NCBI GenBank assembly: GCA_013003555.1 | Contig: JABDIV010000025.1 | Location: 1-64,000 of the forward strand | DNA length: 64,000 nucleotides | DNA from: Flavobacteriaceae bacterium | GTDB taxonomy: Bacteria > Bacteroidota > Bacteroidia > Flavobacteriales > Flavobacteriaceae | Reading direction: 5' to 3' | Part shown: piece after piece, positions 50,240-59,442 of the stretch | Layout: every line of letters starts with the position of its first letter | How positions within the stretch are numbered: position 1 is the stretch's first letter | Translations under genes and position numbers: made by a program | The notes under the pieces: generated by a model | What the model saw: the letters and a program-made list of their open reading frames with translations, nothing else | Told to the model about the DNA's origin: nothing | Database searches by the model: none

Positions 50240-51919
50240 CTATTCGTCTTCTTCTAAGGTTATCAACTCGATTGATTTTAAAACCCGATCTATTATCTCA
50301 TCAGCGTAATTATCGTCTTCTTGCCAGGCCAATATGACTTGTTGCAATACGTTTTCGGCTGTAAATCCTAAATGAACATATTTACCCGGCATGAAATCAC
50401 CAGAGTCCAAGGGGAAATCGGCAGTACCAAATGTTTTCAGCCCTTCCTGACCATTGGGTGTAATAAATTGCTCATTTTTCGTAATGATATTTTGAACCCC
50501 TAACCCTTCCAGAGTAACCAGGGTTCCTTCTGCTGCCTGCCTTAAATCTATTGCGGGTTGGCCTGAATCAGACTCACCCGACGCTTCGGCTTGCAACTCT
50601 GGATTTATCTTTGTCGTACTAACCGTGATATATAAATTTGACCCTAATTTGCCATAACCAAAAGTTACTTTTTGAACCTTGCCTTCCAGTTCGGGAGATA
50701 ATTCCCCTGACTGTCGTTCTAGAACTTCAGGGGTTGATATTGTCACCCCTGGTGCTCCGTATTCACTCCTTACCCAGTCACGGTTTTCCAGAAGGGTTTT
50801 AGTCGGGTGGCCAAAAACAGTATCCTTAACATAAGTAAATCCATACCGAAGACCAAAACCTACAACTGTCGCTGCAAGAATAAATATTACAAGAGCTACA
50901 GTAATCAGTATTTTCTTCTTTCTTTTTCGCTTTGCCAGTTCCTCCTTATATCTCAAATCGGCCAGACGTTCCTCCTCTGTTGGTTCAGGAAGTGATTCTT
51001 TTACATGATCGATCTCCATGTCTATAGTGCCAAGATCTAATTTTGCCAATTCCGGATCTGGTTTTGATTTTGCGAATTTTACAAGATCTGCACGCCTTAA
51101 AATAGTTTCAATATTCGAGATCGTTTTATTGTCCAGTTCAATTTGATTCCCGTCTTTTAGCAACATAAGTCGGCCTATCAATTCGTTGGTAGTACTTTCT
51201 AAGGAGTGGTCATAGACTTTTTCATCCAGATATTTTCTAATGATAAGGGTGAGATCTGAATAAAACGCCTTGAGCTCATTACGTTCGAGATAATCGGCCT
51301 TATCCAATTCCTTTAGTGCCAGTTTAGCCCGTTCATAGGGAGGAAGAATCGCAATACGCTCTTCAAGGGTCATAGGTTTCTTTCGCCAAACAAACCAATA
51401 AATCAAGGCCGTTATCGCCGCAATGATCAATAGGATAGAAATCAAGTACACCCACCAGCTTGACGGTCCTTTATCAACCTGGATGATCGGTTTTATATCA
51501 TAGAGTTTTTGCTTGGTAGTGTCAACAGCAACTCCCATAATTTCAACGTCTAGAGAATCGGTAAAAACAACTTTATCTCCTATTACAACTTTTTGTCCTG
51601 GAATGGTATATCGTCCCGAATCGAATTGCGTAAGACCATATTTTTTTATCAGACGATAACGATCATTTTGTTTAAAGCTATCGGTTTTAAAAGATTCAAT
51701 GACTTCCAGGGGCATAAAGGTTTGCCCTTCCGGAAAGATGACCAATTGAGAAGAATCTGCCTCGACCTGCATTTCATAAGTGATTTGCTCACCGATACGA
51801 GCCTTTACAGAATCGACTGCCACCTCAACCTGAGCAAAAACAACCGAAGGGATCAACCCACATAATGCCCAAAGGATATGTAATTTTATGGTTTTTATCT
51901 TTAAAGTGATGTCGTTCAT
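50240..51919 (-). CDS. Bat-operon membrane protein, BatD-like/DUF4381-type region
   Basis: A 559-residue protein placed between the DUF58 gene and batA. A signal peptide (ends near VVFAQ), a beta-rich domain of about 110 residues (VEVAVDSVKARIGEQITYEMQVEAD, given by its core ARIGEQITYEM), one membrane helix near 155-178, a cytoplasmic four-helix region (LKELDKADYLERNELKAFYSDL, core LERNELKAFYSDL) like the BatD tail, a basic KRKRKKK stretch, a second helix near 340-360, and a beta-rich C-terminal domain. The first half reads as a shortened BatD; the last 190 residues have no recognised family. It abuts batA. I infer a structural or regulatory role in the complex. Confidence 0.7.
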   Translation of the reverse strand: MNDITLKIKTIKLHILWALCGLIPSVVFAQVEVAVDSVKARIGEQITYEMQVEADSSQLVIFPEGQTFMPLEVIESFKTDSFKQNDRYRLIKKYGLTQFDSGRYTIPGQKVVIGDKVVFTDSLDVEIMGVAVDTTKQKLYDIKPIIQVDKGPSSWWVYLISILLIIAAITALIYWFVWRKKPMTLEERIAILPPYERAKLALKELDKADYLERNELKAFYSDLTLIIRKYLDEKVYDHSLESTTNELIGRLMLLKDGNQIELDNKTISNIETILRRADLVKFAKSKPDPELAKLDLGTIDMEIDHVKESLPEPTEEERLADLRYKEELAKRKRKKKILITVALVIFILAATVVGFGLRYGFTYVKDTVFGHPTKTLLENRDWVRSEYGAPGVTISTPEVLERQSGELSPELEGKVQKVTFGYGKLGSNLYITVSTTKINPELQAEASGESDSGQPAIDLRQAAEGTLVTLEGLGVQNIITKNEQFITPNGQEGLKTFGTADFPLDSGDFMPGKYVHLGFTAENVLQQVILAWQEDDNYADEIIDRVLKSIELITLEEDE

Positions 51920-51926
51920 ATCGGGG

Positions 51927-52793
51927 CTATCCTCTTTGTTTAAAATATCCCAAAAGTTTTTTCACATAGCTCTCATCAACACGACAACTGATGGTTCCTG
52001 CTCCTGATTTCGCGAAACTATCTTTGAAATAATCAAAGCGTTCACGATGATACCTGGCATAGTTTTGCCTCATTTTTTTTGATGAGGTATTGACTAACCT
52101 TAACTCACCAGATTCTTCATCCAGCATATTGACCATCCCGAGATTAGGAATGTGCTCCTCGTGCTTATCAAAGACCCTAATCCCGGTAACGTCATGTTTA
52201 CGTGAGCTTATTTTTAATGTATGCTTGTAGTCATCACAGATGAAATCAGACATGATGAATACGATGGATCTCTTTTTCTGAACGTTCGACAAAAACTTAA
52301 GCGCTTCGGTGATATCAGTCTTACGACTGGTTGGTTCAAATTCTATTAACTCACGAATAATTCTCAATACATGTGAGCGTCCTTTTTTAGGCGGAATATA
52401 AAGTTCAATTTGATCGGTAAACAAAATGAGCCCGATCTTATCATTATTCTGTGTGGCAGAAAAAGCAAGAGTTGCCGCGATTTCGGTAATGATCTCTTTT
52501 TTAAATCGGTTGGACGTTCCGAACAGTTCCGAACCAGAAACATCTACCATTAGCATCATGGTCAGTTCTCGTTCCTCTTCGAAAACCTTAACAAAGGGTT
52601 CGTTGTATCTTGCCGTAACATTCCAATCGATAGAACGCACATCATCACCATACTGGTATTGCCTCACCTCACTAAAGGTCATACCTCTTCCTTTGAAGGT
52701 TGAATGATATTCTCCTCCAAATATATGATCAGACAGTCGCCTTGTCTTGATCTCGATTTTTCGTACGCGTTTAAGTAATTCTTTAGTATCCAT
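51927..52793 (-). CDS. DUF58 protein of the MoxR/Bat operon
   Basis: A 288-residue DUF58 protein without membrane helices. The signature FKGRGMTFSEVRQYQYGDDVRSIDWNVTAR is present in pieces (GMTFSEVRQY, DDVRSIDWN), and a VWA-like core follows (MLMVDVSGSELFG with the metal-site Asp-x-Ser-x-Ser, and FIMSDFICDDY). DUF58 proteins are constant partners of MoxR ATPases, which may remodel them or load metal. It lies 43 bases after moxR and 7 bases before the 559-residue gene. Confidence 0.92.
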   Translation of the reverse strand: MDTKELLKRVRKIEIKTRRLSDHIFGGEYHSTFKGRGMTFSEVRQYQYGDDVRSIDWNVTARYNEPFVKVFEEERELTMMLMVDVSGSELFGTSNRFKKEIITEIAATLAFSATQNNDKIGLILFTDQIELYIPPKKGRSHVLRIIRELIEFEPTSRKTDITEALKFLSNVQKKRSIVFIMSDFICDDYKHTLKISSRKHDVTGIRVFDKHEEHIPNLGMVNMLDEESGELRLVNTSSKKMRQNYARYHRERFDYFKDSFAKSGAGTISCRVDESYVKKLLGYFKQRG

Positions 52794-52836
52794 AGTTGTG
52801 TTCTACAAATTTCATTTGCACCAAATTGGTCACTGG

Positions 52837-53841
52837 CTATGGCACTTCGATCTCGTTAACGATTTTATTGATAATATCTTCGGAGGTTACATTTTCGGCT
52901 TCAGCTTCATAGGTTATACCAATTCGATGACGAAGTACATCATGAACAATGGCCCGAACATCTTCAGGAATAACATATCCACGTCGTTTGATAAAGGCAT
53001 AGCACTTCGAAGCCAATGCAAGGTTTATACTGCCTCTGGGCGAAGCCCCAAAAGAAATCAAGGGTTGTAATCCGGCGAGTTTGTATTTTTCAGGATATCT
53101 GGTCGCAAAAACGATATCCAGAATATATTTTTCAATTTTTTCATCCATATATACCTCGCGAACAGCAGCCTGAGCTGTTAAGATTTGTTGCAATGAAACG
53201 ACAGGTTTGATCGCCTCCATCCCGGCCTTAAGGTTCGCGCGAATAATCATTTGCTCATCATCCATGTTTGGATAATCGATAATTGTTTTCAGCATAAAAC
53301 GGTCAACCTGTGCCTCTGGCAAGGGGTACGTCCCTTCTTGTTCTATTGGGTTTTGGGTCGCCATTACTAAAAACGGTCTATCCAGGATAAAAGTTTCATC
53401 GCCTATGGTTACTTGTTTTTCCTGCATAGCCTCTAAAAGCGCAGATTGAACTTTCGCCGGCGCTCTGTTTATCTCATCTGCCAGAATAAAATTTGCGAAG
53501 ATCGGTCCCTTCTTTATTGAGAAATCATTTTGTTTAATATTGTAGATCATGGTCCCAACGACATCAGCTGGTAAGAGATCGGGAGTGAACTGAATACGGC
53601 TAAAACTGCCATCAACAGCCTGTGACAAACTATTTATCGCCAAAGTTTTTGCAAGGCCGGGAACACCTTCCAAAAGGATATGACCTTGTCCTAATAGCCC
53701 AATAAGCAGCCGTTCGACCATATGTTTTTGTCCAACGATTACTTTTTTCATTTCCATCGTTAACAAATCAACAAAGGCACTTTCCTTTTCTATTTTTTCG
53801 TTAATCTGTTGAATATCTACCGTCTCTTTTTCTCCTGTCAT
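52837..53841 (-). CDS. moxR: MoxR-type AAA+ ATPase
   Basis: A 334-residue AAA+ ATPase. Walker A is GVPGLAKT, Walker B is FILADEINRAPAK, and the arginine finger region lies near QVDRFMLKTIIDYP. The lid domain includes the MoxR-typical FGASPRGSINLALASKCYAF. It opens the Bat operon and probably acts as a chaperone for the VWA proteins encoded downstream. No -7 consensus was found with confidence in the gap to the divergent aldo/keto reductase. Confidence 0.95.
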   Translation of the reverse strand: MTGEKETVDIQQINEKIEKESAFVDLLTMEMKKVIVGQKHMVERLLIGLLGQGHILLEGVPGLAKTLAINSLSQAVDGSFSRIQFTPDLLPADVVGTMIYNIKQNDFSIKKGPIFANFILADEINRAPAKVQSALLEAMQEKQVTIGDETFILDRPFLVMATQNPIEQEGTYPLPEAQVDRFMLKTIIDYPNMDDEQMIIRANLKAGMEAIKPVVSLQQILTAQAAVREVYMDEKIEKYILDIVFATRYPEKYKLAGLQPLISFGASPRGSINLALASKCYAFIKRRGYVIPEDVRAIVHDVLRHRIGITYEAEAENVTSEDIINKIVNEIEVP

Positions 53842-53998
53842 TTTCGATTTTTTAGGTTGTGAATGTATCGCTATTAATTAACCTCCGCAAATTGTTAAAA
53901 TATTTGATGTGGCGCTGTTAATAATTGGTTAAAAAATCCAGTGTTTAAAAGACTTTTTAAGCATTTGAAGTGCTATTTTTAATGCCAAATTTGAGAGT

Positions 53999-54871
53999 AT
54001 GAGCCAGCTGAAATTTTCAAAAATTATATCTGGAGCTATGACCTGGGGGCGTTGGGGTAAATCCCTTGATTCCGACGGCATGATCGCTTTAATGAATAAA
54101 TGTCTGGAGATAGGAATCGACAGTTTTGATCATGCCGATATTTACGGCGGCTATACGACAGAAGCTGATTTTGGTAATGCTTTTTCAAAAAGCAGAATTG
54201 ACCGCGAGAACATAAAATTAATATCTAAATGCGGTATTCAATACGTTTGTGAGCAACGACCGGTAAAGGTCAAACACTATAATTACAACAAAGATTATAT
54301 TATAAAGTCGGTTGAAACTTCCTTAAAAAATTTAAATACCGACTATTTGGATCTTTTTTTATTACATCGCCCGAGTCCACTCATGCACCCCCAGGAAGTT
54401 ATGGAGGCTGTTGCAAAACTCGGTCAGGAGGGTAAGATCATCGATTTTGGTGTTTCTAATTTTACCACGTCACAAGTCGAATTGATAGCGAGTGAAGTCC
54501 CCGTCTTGGTAAACCAGGTTGAATTCTCCCTGAGTCAATTCAATGCCATGCATGACGGAACACTTGATCAAATGATAAGACTAGATATGATCCCGATGGC
54601 CTGGTCACCACTGGGCAATCTTTTTCGCGAGGAAAATGAACAGGTAATTCGCATTCACCAGGCCATGGAAGAAATAATGGAGAAGTATGATGCCACGGCA
54701 GACCAGTTGGCATTAGCCTGGATAATGAAACATCCGGCAGGCATTCATCCGGTTGTTGGTACGACAAATATGGAACGATTAACCCGGGCGCAGCAAGCCA
54801 TATCAATCGATATGGAATTAGAAGATTGGTTTACTTTATTAGTTGCCAGCCAGGGGCATAAAGTACCCTGA
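53999..54871 (+). CDS. Aldo/keto reductase (YdhF-like)
   Basis: A 290-residue NADPH-dependent oxidoreductase with an (alpha/beta)8 barrel. The catalytic Asp and Tyr are in FDHADIYGGYTTE, the lysine in LISKCGI, and the histidine in LFLLHRPSPLM. The cofactor end reads WSPLGNLFREE and HPVVGTTNMERL. The substrate is unknown. It heads a three-gene unit with an SDR (20-base gap) and the AlbA_2 gene (no gap). Confidence 0.9.
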   Translation: MSQLKFSKIISGAMTWGRWGKSLDSDGMIALMNKCLEIGIDSFDHADIYGGYTTEADFGNAFSKSRIDRENIKLISKCGIQYVCEQRPVKVKHYNYNKDYIIKSVETSLKNLNTDYLDLFLLHRPSPLMHPQEVMEAVAKLGQEGKIIDFGVSNFTTSQVELIASEVPVLVNQVEFSLSQFNAMHDGTLDQMIRLDMIPMAWSPLGNLFREENEQVIRIHQAMEEIMEKYDATADQLALAWIMKHPAGIHPVVGTTNMERLTRAQQAISIDMELEDWFTLLVASQGHKVP

Positions 54872-54891
54872 AACATTTATAGACTAAATTC

Positions 54892-55644
54892 ATGAAACAA
54901 ACAGCATTAATTACCGGAGCGACAAGCGGCATTGGTTGGGCTGCCGCAAAAACGCTTGCAAGGCACGAAATCCGACTTATATTATGTGGCAGAAGGCAGG
55001 ATCGACTCGATCAGTTACATTCAGAATTGTCGGCATTTACCGATGTCCTAACCTTAAATTTCGATGTACGAGACAGAGATGAGGTATCGGAAGCGATAAG
55101 CTCAATTCCCGAGGCCTTTAAACAGATCGATATTTTGATCAATAATGCTGGTAATGCCCATGGCCTTGATCCTATTCAAGATGGTCAACTCGACGACTGG
55201 GATGCCATGATAGATATCAATGTAAAGGGCTTATTGTATGTAAGTAAGGCTGTAATTCCTCAAATGGTGAGTCGTGGTTCGGGTCATGTTATAAACATTG
55301 GTTCGTCTGCCGGAAAAGAGGTCTACCCAAAGGGAAATGTGTATTGCGCAAGCAAGCATGCTGTCCTTGCCCTTACAGATGGTATGCGAATTGATTTGAA
55401 TCCCTATGGAATCAAGGTATCTGCCATCAATCCCGGCATGGTAGAAACAGAATTTTCTGAAGTACGCTTTAAGGGAGACCCCGATGCCAACAAGGTTTAT
55501 AAGGGTTACAAGGCGCTTCAGGCTGAAGATATTGCTGAAATTATTTATTTTACAATTAGTCGCCCTCCTCATGTAAATATTGCAGACCTGCTCGTTTTTC
55601 CAACTGCGCAAGCCAATAGTGTTACTGTGAAAAAAGATCTGTAA
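54892..55644 (+). CDS. Short-chain dehydrogenase/reductase (YdfG-like)
   Basis: A 250-residue classical SDR. The cofactor motif is TGATSGIGWA; NNAG and the catalytic serine in INIGSSAG, with YCASKHA (YxxxK), complete the active site. A GMVETEFSEVRF segment is typical of the YdfG/serine-dehydrogenase-like group, which reduces 3-hydroxy acids or malonic semialdehyde. NADP preference is probable from the Arg-Arg after the second strand (CGRRQDR). Its stop abuts the next ATG. Confidence 0.92.
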   Translation: MKQTALITGATSGIGWAAAKTLARHEIRLILCGRRQDRLDQLHSELSAFTDVLTLNFDVRDRDEVSEAISSIPEAFKQIDILINNAGNAHGLDPIQDGQLDDWDAMIDINVKGLLYVSKAVIPQMVSRGSGHVINIGSSAGKEVYPKGNVYCASKHAVLALTDGMRIDLNPYGIKVSAINPGMVETEFSEVRFKGDPDANKVYKGYKALQAEDIAEIIYFTISRPPHVNIADLLVFPTAQANSVTVKKDL

Positions 55645-56784
55645 ATGATCAATAAACGCCTGCTTATTAAAAATCTCCTTGCTCATAATGATGAGAACAG
55701 CTTTTACGATAAAAAACGAAAGGTCGATATCAGTCAGAAGGAGGGCAAGGCGAAATTTCTTAAGCACATTTGTGCCTTATCCAACAGCAATCCTGTAAAC
55801 AATTCCTATATCGTTATTGGGGTTGAAGATGAAGACAATCGTATTGTGGGTGTTGACTTTTTTGATGATAGTAAAATTCAAAACCTGATTAATGCGTACC
55901 TAGCAAATCCGCCAATCGTTCAATATGAAAATATTCCATTCCCGCATTTATCAGACGATAAGGTTGTAGGCCTCGTTACAATAAGGTCAAAGGACGACGG
56001 TTCTGTCACTTCTCTGAGGCGAAACATCTGGAAGTATTTCGGTGGTTCGGTATTTATTCGGGAAGGTAGTATGAGTGTTCCAAAAGTTTTTGATATTCGT
56101 ATAAAAGATGTCAATTCACATATTGTCAGGTCAATTGAAAGCCATGCTCAAAATAATATTCAGTATACACTTGACGGGGTTTTTGATTTCATGAATAAAC
56201 GCCGAGATTTCGATCCACGCTATTTAATTTTTAAGGAGTATTTTGTTGTATGCTGGGCCGGACTTAAAAAAGAGGTGGGTAATGAGGTGTTTTTCTCCCG
56301 TGTCGATATTGAACTGATTAATGAACAGGTGCGTTTATTTTACTCAGCTCTTGATGAGGTGTCAATCGTTTTTGACGAACACACCTTTACCATTGTTGAG
56401 TATGTGAATCTCGGCCTTCAAAATCAAGATAAGTACTTCACCCTGGAAGAAACCATTATTCGGTTCGACAATAATGCCAATTATAGTATCGACACAACAC
56501 TGATTTTTGAACCACCCCAATACGATAAGACCGTTTTGCACCATATTTATAATGCCAATAATGCTCTTTTAGTTAAGCTTAAAGCTGGCCAAAAATTGCG
56601 TAAAGATGAGGAACGCGATCTGAGAAATCTGGCGGTAACCTACCTCATTTGTTATTTCAACGGTTTTGAAGTGGCCCTTGAAAAACTTCGGGAAGCGAAA
56701 CCTTTCCTTAAAAACTATCATCCGGAAATATGGGAGTCGTACAAGGAGGTTGTAAGAATCATGAGAAAAGTAAAATACAACTAA
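55645..56784 (+). CDS. AlbA_2 (Schlafen-like) domain protein
   Basis: A 379-residue protein. The N-terminal 160 residues carry an AlbA_2-type domain: FYDKKRKVDISQKEGKAKFL, then HICALSNSNPVNNSYIVIGVEDED and VDFFDDSKIQNLINAYL, resembling the Schlafen/AlbA group of nucleic-acid-binding proteins. The C-terminal 200 residues are alpha/beta with no recognised domain (VVCWAGLKKEVGNEVFF). Flavobacteriaceae keep this gene conserved and, from memory, usually label it ATP-binding or DNA-binding protein. It starts on the base after the SDR stop and ends in a bidirectional terminator. Confidence 0.75.
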   Translation: MINKRLLIKNLLAHNDENSFYDKKRKVDISQKEGKAKFLKHICALSNSNPVNNSYIVIGVEDEDNRIVGVDFFDDSKIQNLINAYLANPPIVQYENIPFPHLSDDKVVGLVTIRSKDDGSVTSLRRNIWKYFGGSVFIREGSMSVPKVFDIRIKDVNSHIVRSIESHAQNNIQYTLDGVFDFMNKRRDFDPRYLIFKEYFVVCWAGLKKEVGNEVFFSRVDIELINEQVRLFYSALDEVSIVFDEHTFTIVEYVNLGLQNQDKYFTLEETIIRFDNNANYSIDTTLIFEPPQYDKTVLHHIYNANNALLVKLKAGQKLRKDEERDLRNLAVTYLICYFNGFEVALEKLREAKPFLKNYHPEIWESYKEVVRIMRKVKYN

Positions 56785-56813
56785 AAAAAGCATGCCCGAA
56801 AGGCATGCTTTTT
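56785..56813. terminator. Bidirectional terminator
   Basis: AAAAAGCATGCC and GGCATGCTTTTT form a perfect 12-bp stem around a 5-base loop CGAAA, placed between convergent genes. Confidence 0.85.
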
Positions 56814-56839
56814 AAATTTTATTCATTTAAGAAAAATTA

Positions 56840-58135
56840 TTAGTCACATTCTATGGCTAACATGTAAGCTCCTTTAACATCAAGTGAGGCGCAAATTTCA
56901 CCACCACCATCAATAAGTAATGCATAGACTTCAAATCCTGTTGTAACACCTATCTGAACACCGCTTAAATCTAATGTTGCAGGATCATAAACCAAAGTAT
57001 GGATGGTATATTGACCAAGTGCATTAACTTCGAAAGTCGGTTCGGTGTTTACTGCTTCAATGATTAATTCTTCGCCCGATGTAAGTACATAAAGAACTTC
57101 GTATCCATCAGGGACAAACATATCACCTTGCGGCAATGCTGTAAATACAGCAGCTCCGTCAACGAAACAGTTGGTTGCTGGATTACCGATAATAGATCCG
57201 GCATCAGCCACGCATTCTACAACACAAAATTCAATTTCTACTGAAGAGCCGGTAACGTCAAGGGAAGCACAAATGTCTCCACCGCCATCGATAAGAAGTC
57301 CATAGACATCCCCTCCTGTTGTAACGCCTAATTCAACACCTGAAAGATCAAGCGTATTCGGATCGTAAACAAGGGTGTGCACCGTATAAAGGCCTTCCAT
57401 ATCGACAACAAAGCTAGGATCGGAACTTGCGTCAACAATAACAAGGTCAGCACCTTTTGTCAATACATAAAGAACTTCATAGCCTTCAGGAACGTTTGCA
57501 TCTCCACCTGGTAATCCGGTGATCGTAGCTCCATTATCTCCAATACAATCTGCTTCTGCTTTTATAGTACCTGCATCAGCTTCGCATTCTTCTTCCATAG
57601 GACAAACAACAGCATGAGCGATAATATAAATATCACCTTCTAGCCCTTCAATGGTATAGGAGTCACTTGAAGATCCTTCTGAAAATTCGTTTTGATTACC
57701 ATATTGCCCGGGAGCAACAGTTGGTTTACCTTTTTTGTTTTTCGGAAATTCATCATTACCCGCATAAAGATGCGTTTCGTAGAAAGCATAACCATCTTCG
57801 GCCTGGTAGTCAACGGTTAAAGTACCATCAACATAATTCACCTCAATGGTTCCAACATACTCGCCTTTTTCAGTATTACATTTTCCTGCTCCGGCATAAA
57901 GATCGAAGCTTCCACTAAAACCATCACTTAATGGCCCAATATTCCAGCCCCAGCGATTAAATCCATAACCGCTATCGATAAAGCAGCCGTCCTCATAATA
58001 GGCGAAAGCCGTTTCACACTCATCCTCAGATGATTTGTTCGTAGCGTCCAAATTCGAATCGTTCAGATTGTCGACATTACAACTGACGATTGCGAATAAA
58101 AAAACAAGGGAAAATACCCTTAACAATAATTTCAT
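56840..58135 (-). CDS. Lipoprotein with two tandem 115-residue repeats
   Basis: A 431-residue lipoprotein; lipobox AIVSCNVD, Cys19. Residues 40-180 hold the beta-rich domain shared with the genes at 30959 and 31716 (GEYVGTIEVNYVDGTLTVDY, YETHLYAGN, GQYGNQ, IYIIAHAVVC). Two tandem repeats follow, about 184-302 and 308-429: each has C-x-ADAG, a LPxGD segment, GYEVLYVLT, HTLVYDP-x-TLDLSGV, GVTTG, LLIDGGG-x-ICASLDV. They are about two thirds identical. Function unknown; surface display is inferred from the lipobox. It is convergent with the AlbA_2 gene across the terminator. Confidence 0.7.
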   Translation of the reverse strand: MKLLLRVFSLVFLFAIVSCNVDNLNDSNLDATNKSSEDECETAFAYYEDGCFIDSGYGFNRWGWNIGPLSDGFSGSFDLYAGAGKCNTEKGEYVGTIEVNYVDGTLTVDYQAEDGYAFYETHLYAGNDEFPKNKKGKPTVAPGQYGNQNEFSEGSSSDSYTIEGLEGDIYIIAHAVVCPMEEECEADAGTIKAEADCIGDNGATITGLPGGDANVPEGYEVLYVLTKGADLVIVDASSDPSFVVDMEGLYTVHTLVYDPNTLDLSGVELGVTTGGDVYGLLIDGGGDICASLDVTGSSVEIEFCVVECVADAGSIIGNPATNCFVDGAAVFTALPQGDMFVPDGYEVLYVLTSGEELIIEAVNTEPTFEVNALGQYTIHTLVYDPATLDLSGVQIGVTTGFEVYALLIDGGGEICASLDVKGAYMLAIECD

Positions 58136-58176
58136 AGTTTAAAATTTTGATTAATAGCTAATAATGGAGAAAGTTA

Positions 58177-58199
58177 TGAAATCTTGATCTATGATTTCA
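58177..58199. promoter_or_regulatory. Inverted repeat upstream of the repeat lipoprotein gene
   Basis: TGAAATC (58177-58183), a 9-base spacer, GATTTCA (58193-58199). It lies 42 bases before the lipoprotein ATG and 51 after the DUF1501 stop. No T-run follows on either strand, so an operator is somewhat more likely than a terminator. Confidence 0.3.
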
Positions 58200-58249
58200 G
58201 TAATTAGGATGAATGACCAAAAAACTCGAAGAATTGAATACAACTTAGA

Positions 58250-59440
58250 CTAAACCAAAGTTATTGGCGGAAAATCTCCCGAAATAACAGACTCAACATC
58301 AGCTCTCATCCAATCCCTGAGTATGCTAGAATAAATGGCGCGAAAATCGATTTCGTATTTTATGTCACCATTGGTATCAAGGTCGGTCAGGTTTGATGGC
58401 TCATTAAAAATGCCAGGTTTTTTGAGATTTTCTCCAAGAATAAAAACCGAATTGGCAGCGCCGTGATCGGTGCCCTGAGCAGCATTTTGTTTAACACGTC
58501 GACCGAATTCAGAAAACACCATAATAAGGGTGTCTTCAAAGGTTCCGGCTTTTTTAAGATCGATGACAAATTTTTCAAGATTTACAGCAAAGTTTCCCAG
58601 TAATCTTGCCTGAGTTTGCTTTTGATTGGCATGGGTGTCATACCCGTTCTGGGCCACATAAAAAACTCTGGTTTTTAGCCCAGAATTTATAAACTGTGCT
58701 GCTGATTTCATTTGACGACCAAAAGAACCCTTGGAATATTCCTCATTTGAGCGTTTTGTTTTTGATTTTTCATAGATATACTTGGCTGATGACTCTGCAC
58801 TGATAAGGGTTCTGTATAAATATCCCAGATTATGCTCTCCTAAATGATCATCGAGTTGATGCTTAATCAATGTTTTGAAGTAAGGGTCTTGCGCCGTTCG
58901 GTATAAAAGTTGGGCGTTATTTGTCGCCATCCCATTTCTTACTTGTCCTTTCAAGGCCAGGGAAAGTTTTTCGTTTAACTCGATGGCATTGTATGGTTTT
59001 TCGCCATTGGCATCCAGGTAGCGTCCAATCCAGCCTGTCTGCAGATATTCATGGGAATGACTTGCGGTATGCCAGATATCCATAGACCGAAAATGAGACC
59101 GATCGGGATTGGGATAACCCACATTATTTAAAATGCTAACATATCCTTTTTCATAAAGCCGCATAAAGGGGGTTAAACTGTTATGAAGAGCTAACTCATC
59201 ATTTAGGGCAATCAGATTATTTGAACGAAGGGCGAGGTTTGGTCTGCTCGAGTAATAAATGTCATTTCTATAAGGAACGATCGTGTTTAATCCGTCATTT
59301 CCGCCGGATAATTGAATAACCACTAAGCGTCGATAACCGGAGGCGGAGGTTACAAGATCATCAAACGCCTGAATAAAGCGTGGGACAAGCAACAGACTGC
59401 TGACTAAAGATGTTTGTTTTACAAATTCTCGTCGTTTCAT
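58250..59440 (-). CDS. DUF1501 protein with Tat-type signal
   Basis: I use the ATG at 59440, giving 396 residues that begin MKRREFVKQTSLVSSLLLVP, a twin-arginine-like signal. The core is the sulfatase-like fold of DUF1501: VIQLSGGNDGLNTIVPY, a SHFRSMDIWHTAS region, and late FGRRVKQNAAQGTDHGAAN. DUF1501 proteins are exported and pair with DUF1800; the pair is common in Bacteroidota and Planctomycetes and its reaction is unproven. The gene follows DUF1800 by 2 bases. Confidence 0.88.
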   Translation of the reverse strand: MKRREFVKQTSLVSSLLLVPRFIQAFDDLVTSASGYRRLVVIQLSGGNDGLNTIVPYRNDIYYSSRPNLALRSNNLIALNDELALHNSLTPFMRLYEKGYVSILNNVGYPNPDRSHFRSMDIWHTASHSHEYLQTGWIGRYLDANGEKPYNAIELNEKLSLALKGQVRNGMATNNAQLLYRTAQDPYFKTLIKHQLDDHLGEHNLGYLYRTLISAESSAKYIYEKSKTKRSNEEYSKGSFGRQMKSAAQFINSGLKTRVFYVAQNGYDTHANQKQTQARLLGNFAVNLEKFVIDLKKAGTFEDTLIMVFSEFGRRVKQNAAQGTDHGAANSVFILGENLKKPGIFNEPSNLTDLDTNGDIKYEIDFRAIYSSILRDWMRADVESVISGDFPPITLV

Positions 59441-59442
59441 AT

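Noticed and set aside
55231..55767. 178-residue minus-strand frame across the SDR and AlbA_2 genes
   Set aside because: It runs antisense over two well-supported genes and has no recognisable domain.
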